NCBI GenBank assembly: GCA_016718275.1
Contig: JADKEA010000019.1
Span: forward strand, 496,001 to 560,000
Direction of reading: 5' to 3'
DNA length: 64,000 nt
Source of the DNA: Candidatus Villigracilis affinis
GTDB taxonomy: Bacteria; Chloroflexota; Anaerolineae; Anaerolineales; Villigracilaceae
The position numbers and the translations under genes were made by a program. Shown here piece by piece: positions 8,391-16,611 of this stretch; position 1 is the first letter of the stretch, and each line of letters begins with the position of its first letter. Below the pieces are notes generated by a model. The model was not told the DNA's origin and did no database searches. It was given only the letters and a program-made list of their open reading frames with translations.

Positions 8391-9554
8391 ATGCCCGAAA
8401 AGAAGATCCTTATTGTTGATGCAGATGTTGCCAGCCGTAACTTCATTTCGCGCAACCTCCAAAATCAAAAATATGAGATCATTCAGACGGGTTCCGGCAA
8501 AGAAGGATTGATCTATGCGTGGCGCGACCGTCCTGATTTAATGGTGATCGACCCCACCGTCCCGGACATCACCGGGGAGGAGGTGGCTCGAAAACTCAAA
8601 CTGGATGCGCGCACCACGAACATGCCGCTCATTGCACTCAGCAGTGACCCAGGGGTGGCTCGGATTAAATCTTGCCTTGATTCAGGTTTCAGCGAATATA
8701 TAACGAAATCAGGCCAGGCCATGGCCACCCTGAACGAAGCGATCAACCGCCTGCTGGGGATCAATTCCGCGCTGGTAAAAGAAGGAGGGCTGCTGATCGT
8801 CTTCCTCAGTGCAAAGGGCGGAGCGGGTACATCATCCCTTTGTGCAAACCTTGCCATGACCCTCTGCCAGAACCAGCCGGAGGCCCGCGTGGCTGTCGTG
8901 GATTTGGTTCTGCCCATTGGTTCCATTTCTTCCATTGTCGGCTATGAAGGGGAGATAAATATTGTCAACGCAGCGGATTTGCCCGAAGAGAAAATCACTC
9001 CTGAATATTTCCGCGATCAGCTTGCAGATACGAATATCTGGCGTTTTAATTTACTGGCAGGCTCGCCGGACCCCGAAAGCAGCAATCACCTTAAAGTGGG
9101 GCGCATTTGGAATGTGATTGCGGCTTTGAAAGCCTCCTATGATTACGTACTAATCGATATTGGACGGGCGCTCTCGAAGATCAGCCTGCCGCTGATCCAG
9201 CACGCCGACTTGATCTCCCTGATCATTAGCACCGATATCAGCGCCCTGCCCCTGACAAAAACCGTTCTAAATTATATGAAGAATAAGAGTGTGGATTCGA
9301 ACTCGATATTCCCGATCCTGAATCGCTCGGTGGGTTTGGAAGGCTTGAGCAAACCGGATGTGGAAAAAACACTCGAGATCCAGATCAAGGCTGCCATGCC
9401 CTACCTCGGCAGCAGTTTTGCATTTGCCACCAGTCATCATCAGCCGTTTTCTTTAAAATACCCGAACGATACGGCTTCCTTTGTGTTCCTGGAAACCGCC
9501 AGGGAGATGATTGCCCTGGCTCATAAATTACGCACGGAACATGAAAAAAAATGA
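8391..9554 (+). CDS. Receiver-domain TadZ/CpaE-like ATPase
   Basis: A 387-aa protein combining a receiver domain (1-125, phospho-acceptor D54 kept, conserved Lys in ITKSG) with a ParA/MinD-superfamily ATPase (about 135-385) whose deviant Walker A reads KGGAGTSS. This is the layout of TadZ/CpaE, which places the Tad (Flp) pilus apparatus in the cell. The ATPase lysine of KGGxGKT is replaced: GTSS stands where GKT(T/S) is usual, but the first signature lysine remains. CpaF follows after a small gene. Companion genes tadB, tadC and pilin are not in the window. Confidence 0.88.
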   Translation: MPEKKILIVDADVASRNFISRNLQNQKYEIIQTGSGKEGLIYAWRDRPDLMVIDPTVPDITGEEVARKLKLDARTTNMPLIALSSDPGVARIKSCLDSGFSEYITKSGQAMATLNEAINRLLGINSALVKEGGLLIVFLSAKGGAGTSSLCANLAMTLCQNQPEARVAVVDLVLPIGSISSIVGYEGEINIVNAADLPEEKITPEYFRDQLADTNIWRFNLLAGSPDPESSNHLKVGRIWNVIAALKASYDYVLIDIGRALSKISLPLIQHADLISLIISTDISALPLTKTVLNYMKNKSVDSNSIFPILNRSVGLEGLSKPDVEKTLEIQIKAAMPYLGSSFAFATSHHQPFSLKYPNDTASFVFLETAREMIALAHKLRTEHEKK

Positions 9555-9632
9555 CCGTTGCCTGTGTTTTCATTGCTTCAAAAGCCACTTATCTTTTTCA
9601 GTAATTGTAATTAAAAATTTGTAATTTCAGTT

Positions 9633-9709
9633 TGGTATATTCTGTGATACCCTGTAAAAGTTCATCCCCGAATAATGCCTGATTTGATTAATCGCCCAAT
9701 GCGGGCGAT
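9633..9709 (+). promoter_or_regulatory. Extended -10 promoter and leader hairpin before the small Tad-linked gene
   Basis: TGGTATATT (9633-9641) fits an extended -10. About 50 nt downstream a 7-bp hairpin, ATCGCCC (9691-9697) with GGGCGAT (9703-9709), sits just before AAGGA and the ATG at 9727. The hairpin lacks a T-run, so it is more likely an mRNA-stability or translation-control element than a terminator. Confidence 0.4.
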
Positions 9710-9726
9710 CACAAGGAACCATCATC

Positions 9727-10017
9727 ATGACAATTGAATACGACGAGAAGGGCAAGTTCTATACCGAGGTGGTGACAAAAGTCCCCACTTCTGTTGTGAT
9801 CCAAACTACCACACATTTGGTGCGCGGGTTGGTGCACGTCCGCCAGGGGGAAAGGCTTAAGGATGAGCTTGAAGTGGAGGAAAGATTCATAGCGGTGACC
9901 AATTTCACCATTCACGATACGAATGATAAAGTCACTTTGTCCGGGGCCTTCCTTGCGATTTTGCGCGCGCACATTGTTTGGATCACACCCGCCGACGAAG
10001 CCAGTCATGGGGGGTGA
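9727..10017 (+). CDS. Small conserved-looking protein between TadZ and CpaF
   Basis: A 96-aa soluble protein that I do not recognise. It is rich in alternating hydrophobic residues (VVIQTTTHLVRGLVHVR; FIAVTNFTIHD), suggesting a small beta-barrel or OB-like fold. There is no signal peptide or membrane segment. It ends 4 nt before the CpaF start, so it is translated from the same message. The sandwich position between TadZ- and CpaF-like genes suggests an accessory role to the Tad motor; this is inference. Confidence 0.75.
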   Translation: MTIEYDEKGKFYTEVVTKVPTSVVIQTTTHLVRGLVHVRQGERLKDELEVEERFIAVTNFTIHDTNDKVTLSGAFLAILRAHIVWITPADEASHGG

Positions 10018-10021
10018 TCAG

Positions 10022-11335
10022 ATGACAACCATTGGCCCATCCAGCAGGTTGACAGGGCAGGATCTCTCCCGTCTGAAAAAATATCTCGCCGACAATTTAA
10101 TGAGTGTCATGGGGTCGGAAAAGATTCCCGCAGACGAGCGTAGCGCTTTTTTAAAAAAGAATATCCTCCACGTATATGAACAGACACAACTGAAATTGCC
10201 TGAAGACCTGAAAAAACAGATCTTTGACCAGGTATTGAATGATGTGCTTGGTTATGGTCCGATCCAGTCATTACTGGATGATGAAGAAGTTACCGAAATT
10301 ATGGTCAACGGCCCTAAAAAAGTCTTCATTGAAAAGAAGGGACAGTTGACCAAAGCTGCAGTCACCTTCGATGACGATGACCATGTTCTGCGGATCATCG
10401 ATCGGATCATCCTGCCGCTTGGTCGGCGCGTCGACGCTGATTCTCCCACTGTGGATGCGCGTATGCCCGACGGTTCGCGTGTGAATGCTGTCGTGCGCCC
10501 GGTGGCCATCGACGGTCCTTCCATCACGATCCGAAAATTCAGGAAGGATAAACTAAAGCCTGAAGACCTGATCAATTTCGGTTCGTTGACAAGACAAATG
10601 GCTGATTTTTTGCAAGCCTGTGTGAGAGCCCGTTTTAATATCATTATCTCTGGCGGAACAGGCTCAGGTAAAACAACGCTGTTGAACGTGTTGTCGGGCT
10701 ATATTCCGGAGAATGAGCGCATCATTACTATTGAAGACGCCGCCGAGTTGCAGCTCCAACAGGATCATGTCATGCGCATGGAAACAAAGGTCGCCAATGC
10801 AGATGGGCTTCACGCCGTAACCATTCGCGAACTAGTCAAGAATTCCCTGCGTATGCGCCCCGACCGTATTGTAGTGGGGGAGGTGCGCGGCGGCGAGGCA
10901 TTGGATATGCTCCAGGCGATGAACACCGGCCACGATGGTTCGCTGACAACCGTGCATGCGAACACTCCGCGTGATGCCATGTCCCGCATCGAGACTCTGG
11001 TTCTCATGGCAGGCATGGACTTGCCCCTCAAAGTAGTTCGCCAGCAAGTTTCCTCCGCTGTAGATTTGATTGTTCAGCAGACTCGCTTGAAGGATGGTCA
11101 GCGCAAAGTGACAGCTGTGACCGAGGTGGCAGGCATGGAAGGTGAGATCATTGTATTGACGGATATATTTAAATTCGTGCAAACGGGTGTCACCACCGAA
11201 GGCAAGGTGCTTGGCGAGATCAACGCCACAGGGATTCGTCCCAATTTCACCCCACGCCTGGAAGCAGCTGGATTCAAACTGACTGCCGATATTTTCGCCC
11301 CGAAAGCACCTTCCAATCAGGGCTCGCGACGGTGA
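10022..11335 (+). CDS. CpaF/TadA-type secretion ATPase
   Basis: A 437-aa hexameric ATPase of the type II/IV secretion family, CpaF branch, which powers Tad pilus assembly. The N-terminal domain carries the family signature YGPI and TEIMVNGP. The core has Walker A GGTGSGKTTL, the Asp box (TIEDAAELQL), Walker B-like VVGEVRGGEA and the His box (HDGSLTTVHA). The start at 10022 follows a strong GGGGGG-TGA ribosome site overlapping the upstream stop; 10007 is possible. No TadB/TadC platform genes follow, so the partner membrane proteins must be elsewhere. Confidence 0.92.
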   Translation: MTTIGPSSRLTGQDLSRLKKYLADNLMSVMGSEKIPADERSAFLKKNILHVYEQTQLKLPEDLKKQIFDQVLNDVLGYGPIQSLLDDEEVTEIMVNGPKKVFIEKKGQLTKAAVTFDDDDHVLRIIDRIILPLGRRVDADSPTVDARMPDGSRVNAVVRPVAIDGPSITIRKFRKDKLKPEDLINFGSLTRQMADFLQACVRARFNIIISGGTGSGKTTLLNVLSGYIPENERIITIEDAAELQLQQDHVMRMETKVANADGLHAVTIRELVKNSLRMRPDRIVVGEVRGGEALDMLQAMNTGHDGSLTTVHANTPRDAMSRIETLVLMAGMDLPLKVVRQQVSSAVDLIVQQTRLKDGQRKVTAVTEVAGMEGEIIVLTDIFKFVQTGVTTEGKVLGEINATGIRPNFTPRLEAAGFKLTADIFAPKAPSNQGSRR

Positions 11336-11342
11336 AACACTC

Positions 11343-11351
11343 TGCTATAAT
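11343..11351 (+). promoter_or_regulatory. Extended -10 promoter of the double-XRE gene
   Basis: TGCTATAAT is an exact extended -10 (TGnTATAAT), located 8 nt after the CpaF stop and 115 nt before the next start codon. It implies that the XRE gene has its own promoter and a leader of about 105 nt. Confidence 0.6.
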
Positions 11352-11465
11352 CTACACAGTATTGCATATTCGGTAAATAAAACAATGATTCTTCTTTGCA
11401 ATTTCGGAAAAAGCCTGCCGAATTATGAGACAAGCGACAATTATTAACCCTATTTACGAGGATTT

Positions 11466-12140
11466 ATGAACAACGCCCAGATCATCATACGTGAAAAAAA
11501 GCTTGGTTTGCTCATTCGTGACGCGCGTATGGCGGAACGACGCAGCATCAAGGAATGTGCCGATGCGATCGGTGTAAAGCCGGGCTTATTCCGTGCTTAC
11601 GAAGAGGGACGCCGCTCGCCATCCCTGCCGGAACTTGAGACGCTCGTCTATTACCTCAAACTCCCCATTACACATTTTTGGGGCAGGGAGACCATGTCCG
11701 AATCATCCTCCCCGGTGGACTCTCTTGATACGGCTCAGCTGATCGCTTTACGTCAAAGGATGATCGGTGCGCTTCTGCGTCAGGAACGCAACAAGATCAA
11801 TATGTCCATCCGCCAGCTTGCGGCAGATACAGGTATCAAGTCATCGCGCCTCAATATGTATGAGTTGGGCGAACGCCCCATTTCCGTGCCGGAGTTGGAA
11901 AGCATTCTCTCCGTCATGGGTAGCCGCATTGAAGTTTTCTTCGATCAAAACGGCCCTGTAGGTCAGTGGATGACGAGTCAGCGTGCCATGCAAAAATTCC
12001 TGGACCTGCCCGAAGAGATCCAAAACTTTGTCTGCCAGCCGGTCAACCGACCCTATCTTGAACTGGCGATGAAACTGAGCGATATGTCCAAGGAAAAACT
12101 CCGCTCCGTGGCCGAAGGGCTGCTCGATATTACACTGTAA
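11466..12140 (+). CDS. Regulator with two XRE-type helix-turn-helix domains
   Basis: A 224-aa protein with duplicated Cro/C1-type HTH domains: residues about 14-70 (IKECADAIGVKPGLFRAYEEG) and about 96-155 (IRQLAADTGIKSSRLNMYELG). The C-terminal 60 residues are helical (MQKFLDLPEEIQNFVCQP). The two HTHs could let one chain bind both halves of an operator. GAGG lies 5 nt before the ATG. It is separated from CpaF by a strong promoter and is followed closely by a TPR gene. Confidence 0.85.
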   Translation: MNNAQIIIREKKLGLLIRDARMAERRSIKECADAIGVKPGLFRAYEEGRRSPSLPELETLVYYLKLPITHFWGRETMSESSSPVDSLDTAQLIALRQRMIGALLRQERNKINMSIRQLAADTGIKSSRLNMYELGERPISVPELESILSVMGSRIEVFFDQNGPVGQWMTSQRAMQKFLDLPEEIQNFVCQPVNRPYLELAMKLSDMSKEKLRSVAEGLLDITL

Positions 12141-12190
12141 CAGGCCGAACCGTACGCACTTGCAGAACATTTTGAAATTGGGAAAATACC

Positions 12191-12712
12191 ATGACACTCG
12201 AACCCGCCCAACTCGCTGAACAAGGCAAGCAGGCTTTCAGGAATAAACAGTTTGACGAAGCCGCCGAACTGTTTCGTCAGGCTGCGGAAGGATTTTCACT
12301 TGGCCGCGCCGGGCTGCTTGCCGCCGAAATGAAAAACAACCTGAGTGTGGCATTGTTGCAGGCGGGCAAGGCGCAGGAGTCACTGGATGCCGCAATGGGG
12401 ACAGACAGCATATTCGCAGAAGCAAAGGATATCACGAGTCAGGGAATGGCCTTGGGGAATCAAGCCGCCGCTCTCGAAGCGCTCAACCGATTTGACGAAG
12501 CCATCGCCGCCTATGAACGTTCTGCAGAATTATTTGCTGAAGCGGGCGAAGGCGACCTCCGCTCCATGGTCATGAAATCTGCTGCAGCCATCAAGCTCAA
12601 AACAGGCAAGGTCACCGAATCGGCCTTCAAAATGATGGGCTCCCTCGATGCAAAAGAGAATCCAGGATTCTTCGAACGCATTCTTAAATTCTTCCTTCGC
12701 TTCATCAAATGA
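12191..12712 (+). CDS. Small TPR-repeat protein
   Basis: A 173-aa protein of about three to four tetratricopeptide-like repeats (AEQGKQAFRNKQFDEAAELF at 9-28; ALEALNRFDEAIAAYERSAE in the middle). The C-terminus is short, hydrophobic and basic (ERILKFFLRFIK) and may lie on the membrane. Such proteins act as scaffolds; the partner is unknown. Its stop overlaps the next start (ATGA at 12709). Confidence 0.8.
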   Translation: MTLEPAQLAEQGKQAFRNKQFDEAAELFRQAAEGFSLGRAGLLAAEMKNNLSVALLQAGKAQESLDAAMGTDSIFAEAKDITSQGMALGNQAAALEALNRFDEAIAAYERSAELFAEAGEGDLRSMVMKSAAAIKLKTGKVTESAFKMMGSLDAKENPGFFERILKFFLRFIK

Positions 12713-13575
12713 TCAATATCAATTTGCAGGCTCGCCGCATGGTTGCCGAAGACTACAACCAGGTCGCAAGCCTTGTCTATTACGAAACCAACAACCACCG
12801 CCATTTAGACTGGCATTCCCCGCTCGAACGGATCAACCTCCCGAATTGCTGGGTGCTCGCCGAAGGCGACAGCATCTATGCTGTTTTGGCCTGCCCTGAA
12901 GACCCGCCGAACGTGGCCTGGGTCAGTTTCTTTGGGCATCATCACAGCGTGTCTGGGGCGGAGGCATGGCTGTTGCTATGGGAAAAAGCGCGCAGCGACC
13001 TGGCATTCGAAAACAAAGAGATTTGCGTTGCCGCAATTGTCGTCCGCAAATGGTTCCAGCCTCTATTGCTTTCAAGCGGATTTATAAACAGACAGAACAT
13101 TGTCCTGCTTGATTTGAGGAGCGAGAACATTCGCTATTACCTCACACCGCCAGGCATTCGCATCCGTCCGATGACCGATGGCGATATCCCTGTCGTTGCC
13201 AAATTGGATCTGGCCGCATTTGGAGAATTCTGGCATAACACTGCGGGCACACTTCAGCGGGCGCGTTTGCAATGCGCGAGTGCCACGGTTGCCGAGGATT
13301 CTTCGGGTGTGATCGGGTACCAGCTCAGTACGAAGAATCCGCTTGGGGCCCACCTCGCCAGGCTTGGGGTAAGTCCGGAAGCGCAAGGCAGGGGAGTGGG
13401 GGCCGCTCTCGTGAGTGATCTCATCCAATCGCTTGGTGGAATCCACCTCAATCGACTTTCGGTCAACACACAATCAGATAACGAATCTTCCCTGGCCCTC
13501 TATAAAAAAATGGGATTTGTCCGCACGGGCGAATATTTCCCCGTGCTGGTTTATCCATTGGGAGCAGGTGCTTGA
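12709..13575 (+). CDS. GNAT-family N-acetyltransferase
   Basis: A 288-aa protein whose C-terminal half (about 145-285) is a GNAT fold. The acetyl-CoA loop reads LGVSPEAQGRGVGAAL and motif B is SSLALYKKMGFVRTGEYF. The N-terminal half has the faint look of a second, degenerate GNAT module (MVAEDYNQVASLVYYE). The acceptor substrate cannot be told. Translation is coupled to the TPR gene by ATGA and to the next gene by TGATG. Confidence 0.85.
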   Translation: MININLQARRMVAEDYNQVASLVYYETNNHRHLDWHSPLERINLPNCWVLAEGDSIYAVLACPEDPPNVAWVSFFGHHHSVSGAEAWLLLWEKARSDLAFENKEICVAAIVVRKWFQPLLLSSGFINRQNIVLLDLRSENIRYYLTPPGIRIRPMTDGDIPVVAKLDLAAFGEFWHNTAGTLQRARLQCASATVAEDSSGVIGYQLSTKNPLGAHLARLGVSPEAQGRGVGAALVSDLIQSLGGIHLNRLSVNTQSDNESSLALYKKMGFVRTGEYFPVLVYPLGAGA

Positions 13576-14180
13576 TGTCTGCCGTCAGTTTTCCAGCACA
13601 CATCCTTCAGCGATTTGTCGAAACCCTTTCCGCCGAAATGGGACATGAAATTTTTACAGGCGCGCTTGCAAATGCCGGGCTGCCCGAAGAGTGGGCGCAT
13701 CCCGCACACTTCTCTGCGTTGGATGATGAACGCGCTGCGCATGTGTACTCCCGTTTGCAATCTGCATTGCGCACTTACTATGGGCGCGGTGCACGCAGCA
13801 CCTTGTTGCGTATCGGCGTAAAACTTTGGGAACAGCTTTTGAACGATTCGGCTTTTGGCATTAAGGCACAGGCGGCGATCATTCAAAGACTTCCAAAAAA
13901 TTTGCGACGCAAACCCGCCCTGGATTTATTGGCGCGGATTTTGAGCGTGACTCCGGGAAATGTCTCGGTTCATTCTCTGGACCTTGACCTGCTTCTCGTT
14001 GACCAGGCATCTCCCACAGCGACAGATCAAACCGATCCTGCTCCGATCTGCTTTGTGACCCTTGGCCTGATCCGTGAATGTTTGTTTTGGGCGGTGGGGC
14101 AGGAACACGATATCGAAGAACGCGCCTGTCGAGCCATGGGCGCGCGGCAATGCGAATTCAAGATCACAATTGGAGGATAG
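13575..14180 (+). CDS. V4R-domain (4-vinyl reductase type) protein
   Basis: A 201-aa soluble protein. The C-terminal part ends with EERACRAMGARQCEFKI, the pattern of V4R/heme-NO-binding-like small-molecule domains (E-x2-C-x4-G...C-x-F). The N-terminal half is helical. V4R domains bind hydrophobic ligands or metals and often sense; no enzymatic function is implied. ATG at 13575 overlaps the GNAT stop; a TTG at 13572 is possible. A GTG-started hydrolase follows 1 nt later. Confidence 0.65.
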   Translation: MSAVSFPAHILQRFVETLSAEMGHEIFTGALANAGLPEEWAHPAHFSALDDERAAHVYSRLQSALRTYYGRGARSTLLRIGVKLWEQLLNDSAFGIKAQAAIIQRLPKNLRRKPALDLLARILSVTPGNVSVHSLDLDLLLVDQASPTATDQTDPAPICFVTLGLIRECLFWAVGQEHDIEERACRAMGARQCEFKITIGG

Positions 14181-14181
14181 A

Positions 14182-15021
14182 GTGAAACACTTTGAAACGA
14201 GCTGGAAAGCAAGTGACGGCCTGAATATTTTTGCACAAGGTTGGGAGCCGACTGTGCTTCAGCCGAAAGGCGTGGTTTGTCTTGTGCATGGCCTCGGGGA
14301 ACATACCTCCCGTTACGCTCATGTTGCTGAAGCCTTCGGAAAGGAAGGCCTAATCCTCTTTGGCCCGGATCTGCGCGGGCATGGCCGCTCCGATGGTGCC
14401 CGCGGACATATCAACTCCATCGAGGATTTTATGGGGGAGATCGACCTGCTTCTGGCACAGGCGCGCATACGCTATCCGAACCTTCCCATCATTTTATACG
14501 GTCACAGCATTGGGGGAGTGCTGGTATTGCACTACAGCTTACTGCGTAAGCCGAACGTCAAAGGTGTGATCGCAACCAGTTCAGCTTTGCATACCGCCCT
14601 GGAAAATCAAAAAGCGAAAGTGATGATGGCAAAAGTGCTGGGCTCGCTCGCTCCCAAAGTACAGATCGCCAGTGGCTTGGACCCGAAAAGCATCTCCCGC
14701 GATGATAAAGTGGTGCAGATTTACATCAACGACCCGCTCGTGCACGACAGAATATCATTTGGCTTCGGGAAAGTAATGATAGGCGTCACAAACTGGACGC
14801 TGGCTCACGCCGGCGATTTTCCGCTTCCTCTTCTTCTGATGCATGGCAAGGCCGATGCCATCGCCTTTCCTTCCAGCAGTACAGAATTTGCAGCGTCTCT
14901 GAAGGAAAAATGTACCCTCGTCCTTTGGGATGGCGCCGCGCACGAACTTCATAATGAGCCTGAAAAGGGTGAAGTTTTCAAAACCATGACGCTCTGGATG
15001 GATGCGCGCCTGCGCGAGTGA
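14182..15021 (+). CDS. Alpha/beta hydrolase, monoacylglycerol-lipase-like
   Basis: A 279-aa serine hydrolase. The start is GTG 14182, preceded by GGAGG overlapping the previous stop. The oxyanion region reads LVHGLGEHTSRY, the nucleophile elbow GHSIGG, the acid MHGKADAI and the His AAHELHNE. This is the monoacylglycerol lipase/lysophospholipase (Hydrolase_4) pattern; the cap region is about 60 residues. It has no signal peptide, so it acts on intracellular lipid esters. Together with the V4R protein upstream it may form a small lipid-responsive operon, which is speculative. Confidence 0.88.
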   Translation: MKHFETSWKASDGLNIFAQGWEPTVLQPKGVVCLVHGLGEHTSRYAHVAEAFGKEGLILFGPDLRGHGRSDGARGHINSIEDFMGEIDLLLAQARIRYPNLPIILYGHSIGGVLVLHYSLLRKPNVKGVIATSSALHTALENQKAKVMMAKVLGSLAPKVQIASGLDPKSISRDDKVVQIYINDPLVHDRISFGFGKVMIGVTNWTLAHAGDFPLPLLLMHGKADAIAFPSSSTEFAASLKEKCTLVLWDGAAHELHNEPEKGEVFKTMTLWMDARLRE

Positions 15022-15108
15022 AAATAAGAGCCTATTAACGCTTTACTGGACAAATTGATTTCAGCATGGGAAAATTCGCACCCATCTATCTAAATAACAG
15101 GAGAGAAT

Positions 15109-15879
15109 ATGAATAACCCAAAAGAATTGAGCAAACGGCAGGCACGCCGTGAGCAAATGCGCCGCAAGGAACAACGGGGGCGGTTGGTCGGGATCGCTTT
15201 GATCACGCTTGGCGCGCTGGCAGTTGCCTTTTTGATCATCTGGCCGAATTTCAAGCCGATTACTGGAATCGTTACCCTTGAGCCGAATCCGCGCCCACAG
15301 GCCGACGCCAATCATATGGGCGACCCCAACGCCCCGGTCAAACTTGTGGAATACTCTGACTACCAATGTCCGTTCTGTGAGCGTTTTTCCACCCAGACCG
15401 AGCCGCAATTGGTTGAAACCTACATCTCCACGGGCAAGTTGTACTTCACCTACCGCTCGGCGGGCAACTGGGTAAGTGATAACATTCGCGGCGGCAAGAC
15501 CGAATCAGAAGACGCTGCCAAGGCTGCTTATTGTGCAGGCGATCAGAACCTTTACTGGGAAATGCACGATATGCTTTTCGAAAACGTTCTGGGTGAGGAT
15601 GTGGATTCCTTTACAGACCGCCGTTTGGCTGCCATTGCTGAAAAGACCGGTCTGGATATGGGTCAGTTCAATGAATGCTACTCAGGCAATAAATACGAAG
15701 ATCAGGTATTTCAGGATGGCAAGGATGCACTTCTTGCCGGTGTGAAAGGTACTCCCGGATTCGTATTAAGCTATACCAATGCCAGCGGCGAGGAAGTTAC
15801 GCAGCTGATCGAAGGTGCACAACCCTTCGCTGTATTCAGCGAAGCGATTGAAGCTGCGCTGGCTGCAGCCGCTCAATAG
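15109..15879 (+). CDS. Membrane-anchored DsbA/BdbD-like thioredoxin-fold protein
   Basis: A 256-aa protein: basic N-terminus, one membrane segment (about residues 26-45, LVGIALITLGALAVAFLIIW), then an extracytoplasmic Thioredoxin_4 domain with redox motif CPFC (in DYQCPFCERF), and the cis-Pro region GTPGFVLS. It probably oxidises or isomerises disulfides in exported proteins. AGGAGAG precedes the ATG by 5 nt. A second Cys pair is not obvious. A bidirectional terminator follows. Confidence 0.9.
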   Translation: MNNPKELSKRQARREQMRRKEQRGRLVGIALITLGALAVAFLIIWPNFKPITGIVTLEPNPRPQADANHMGDPNAPVKLVEYSDYQCPFCERFSTQTEPQLVETYISTGKLYFTYRSAGNWVSDNIRGGKTESEDAAKAAYCAGDQNLYWEMHDMLFENVLGEDVDSFTDRRLAAIAEKTGLDMGQFNECYSGNKYEDQVFQDGKDALLAGVKGTPGFVLSYTNASGEEVTQLIEGAQPFAVFSEAIEAALAAAAQ

Positions 15880-15892
15880 AGTTTGGAAAACA

Positions 15893-15927
15893 AAAAAGGA
15901 CACGGTCCATGCGACCGTGTCCTTTTT
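15893..15927. terminator. Bidirectional terminator between convergent genes
   Basis: Perfect 15-bp arms (15893-15907 and 15913-15927) with A-run and T-run ends and a 5-nt loop. It serves the thioredoxin gene on plus and the response-regulator gene on minus. Confidence 0.93.
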
Positions 15928-15939
15928 GTTTCTCTGCAT

Positions 15940-16611
15940 TTACTCGCGTGCCGTGCTGTCTCTATTGACAATGCCCTGCTGCCAGGCGTAAACAGCCAGC
16001 TTTGTACGATCTGCGAGATGTAGTTTGCTCAAGATATTGCTTACATGTCCCTTGACCGTGTTTTCGCTGATGACGAGTTTTTCAGCGATCTGGCTGTTGG
16101 TCAGTCCGTTGGCGATCAATTTCAAGACGTCTGTTTCGCGGTCGGTTAGATCTGTGAATAGAGGTTGTTCCTCGCCGTTTTCACCGCGGATGTTTTGCAG
16201 AACGCGAGCAGCCACACGCGGGTGCAGGGTCACTTCGCCCTGTACCGCGCGGTGCAAAACTTCCGATAACTTTTCCATTTTCATATCTTTCAAGATATAA
16301 GCGATCGCACCAGCTTTTAGTGCAGGGAAAATATGCACATCTTCATGATACGAAGTAAGGACGACGACCTGTGTGCGTGGACTGGTTTGTTTGATGCGGC
16401 GTGTGGTTTCGATGCCGTCCATGCCCGGCATGATCAGGTCAAGCAGGACGATATCGGGAATCAATTCAGCGACCATGCCAAGCGCCTCCTCTCCGGAAGA
16501 TGCCTCGCCTACCACCTGGAAATCAGGAAGTGTTTCAAGATAGGAGCGAATCCCATTGCGAACCACTTCATGGTCGTCTGCAATTAATATACTTGTGCGG
16601 TGATGTTTCAT
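15940..16611 (-). CDS. NarL/FixJ-family response regulator
   Basis: A 223-aa regulator: receiver domain with D12-D13 and phospho-acceptor D58, and a C-terminal LuxR-type HTH (LTDRETDVLKLIANGLTNSQ; VISENTVKGHVSNIL). Its ATG overlaps the stop of the large kinase gene upstream (ATGA at 16608-16611), so kinase and regulator form a translationally coupled two-component pair. Confidence 0.94.
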   Translation of the reverse strand: MKHHRTSILIADDHEVVRNGIRSYLETLPDFQVVGEASSGEEALGMVAELIPDIVLLDLIMPGMDGIETTRRIKQTSPRTQVVVLTSYHEDVHIFPALKAGAIAYILKDMKMEKLSEVLHRAVQGEVTLHPRVAARVLQNIRGENGEEQPLFTDLTDRETDVLKLIANGLTNSQIAEKLVISENTVKGHVSNILSKLHLADRTKLAVYAWQQGIVNRDSTARE

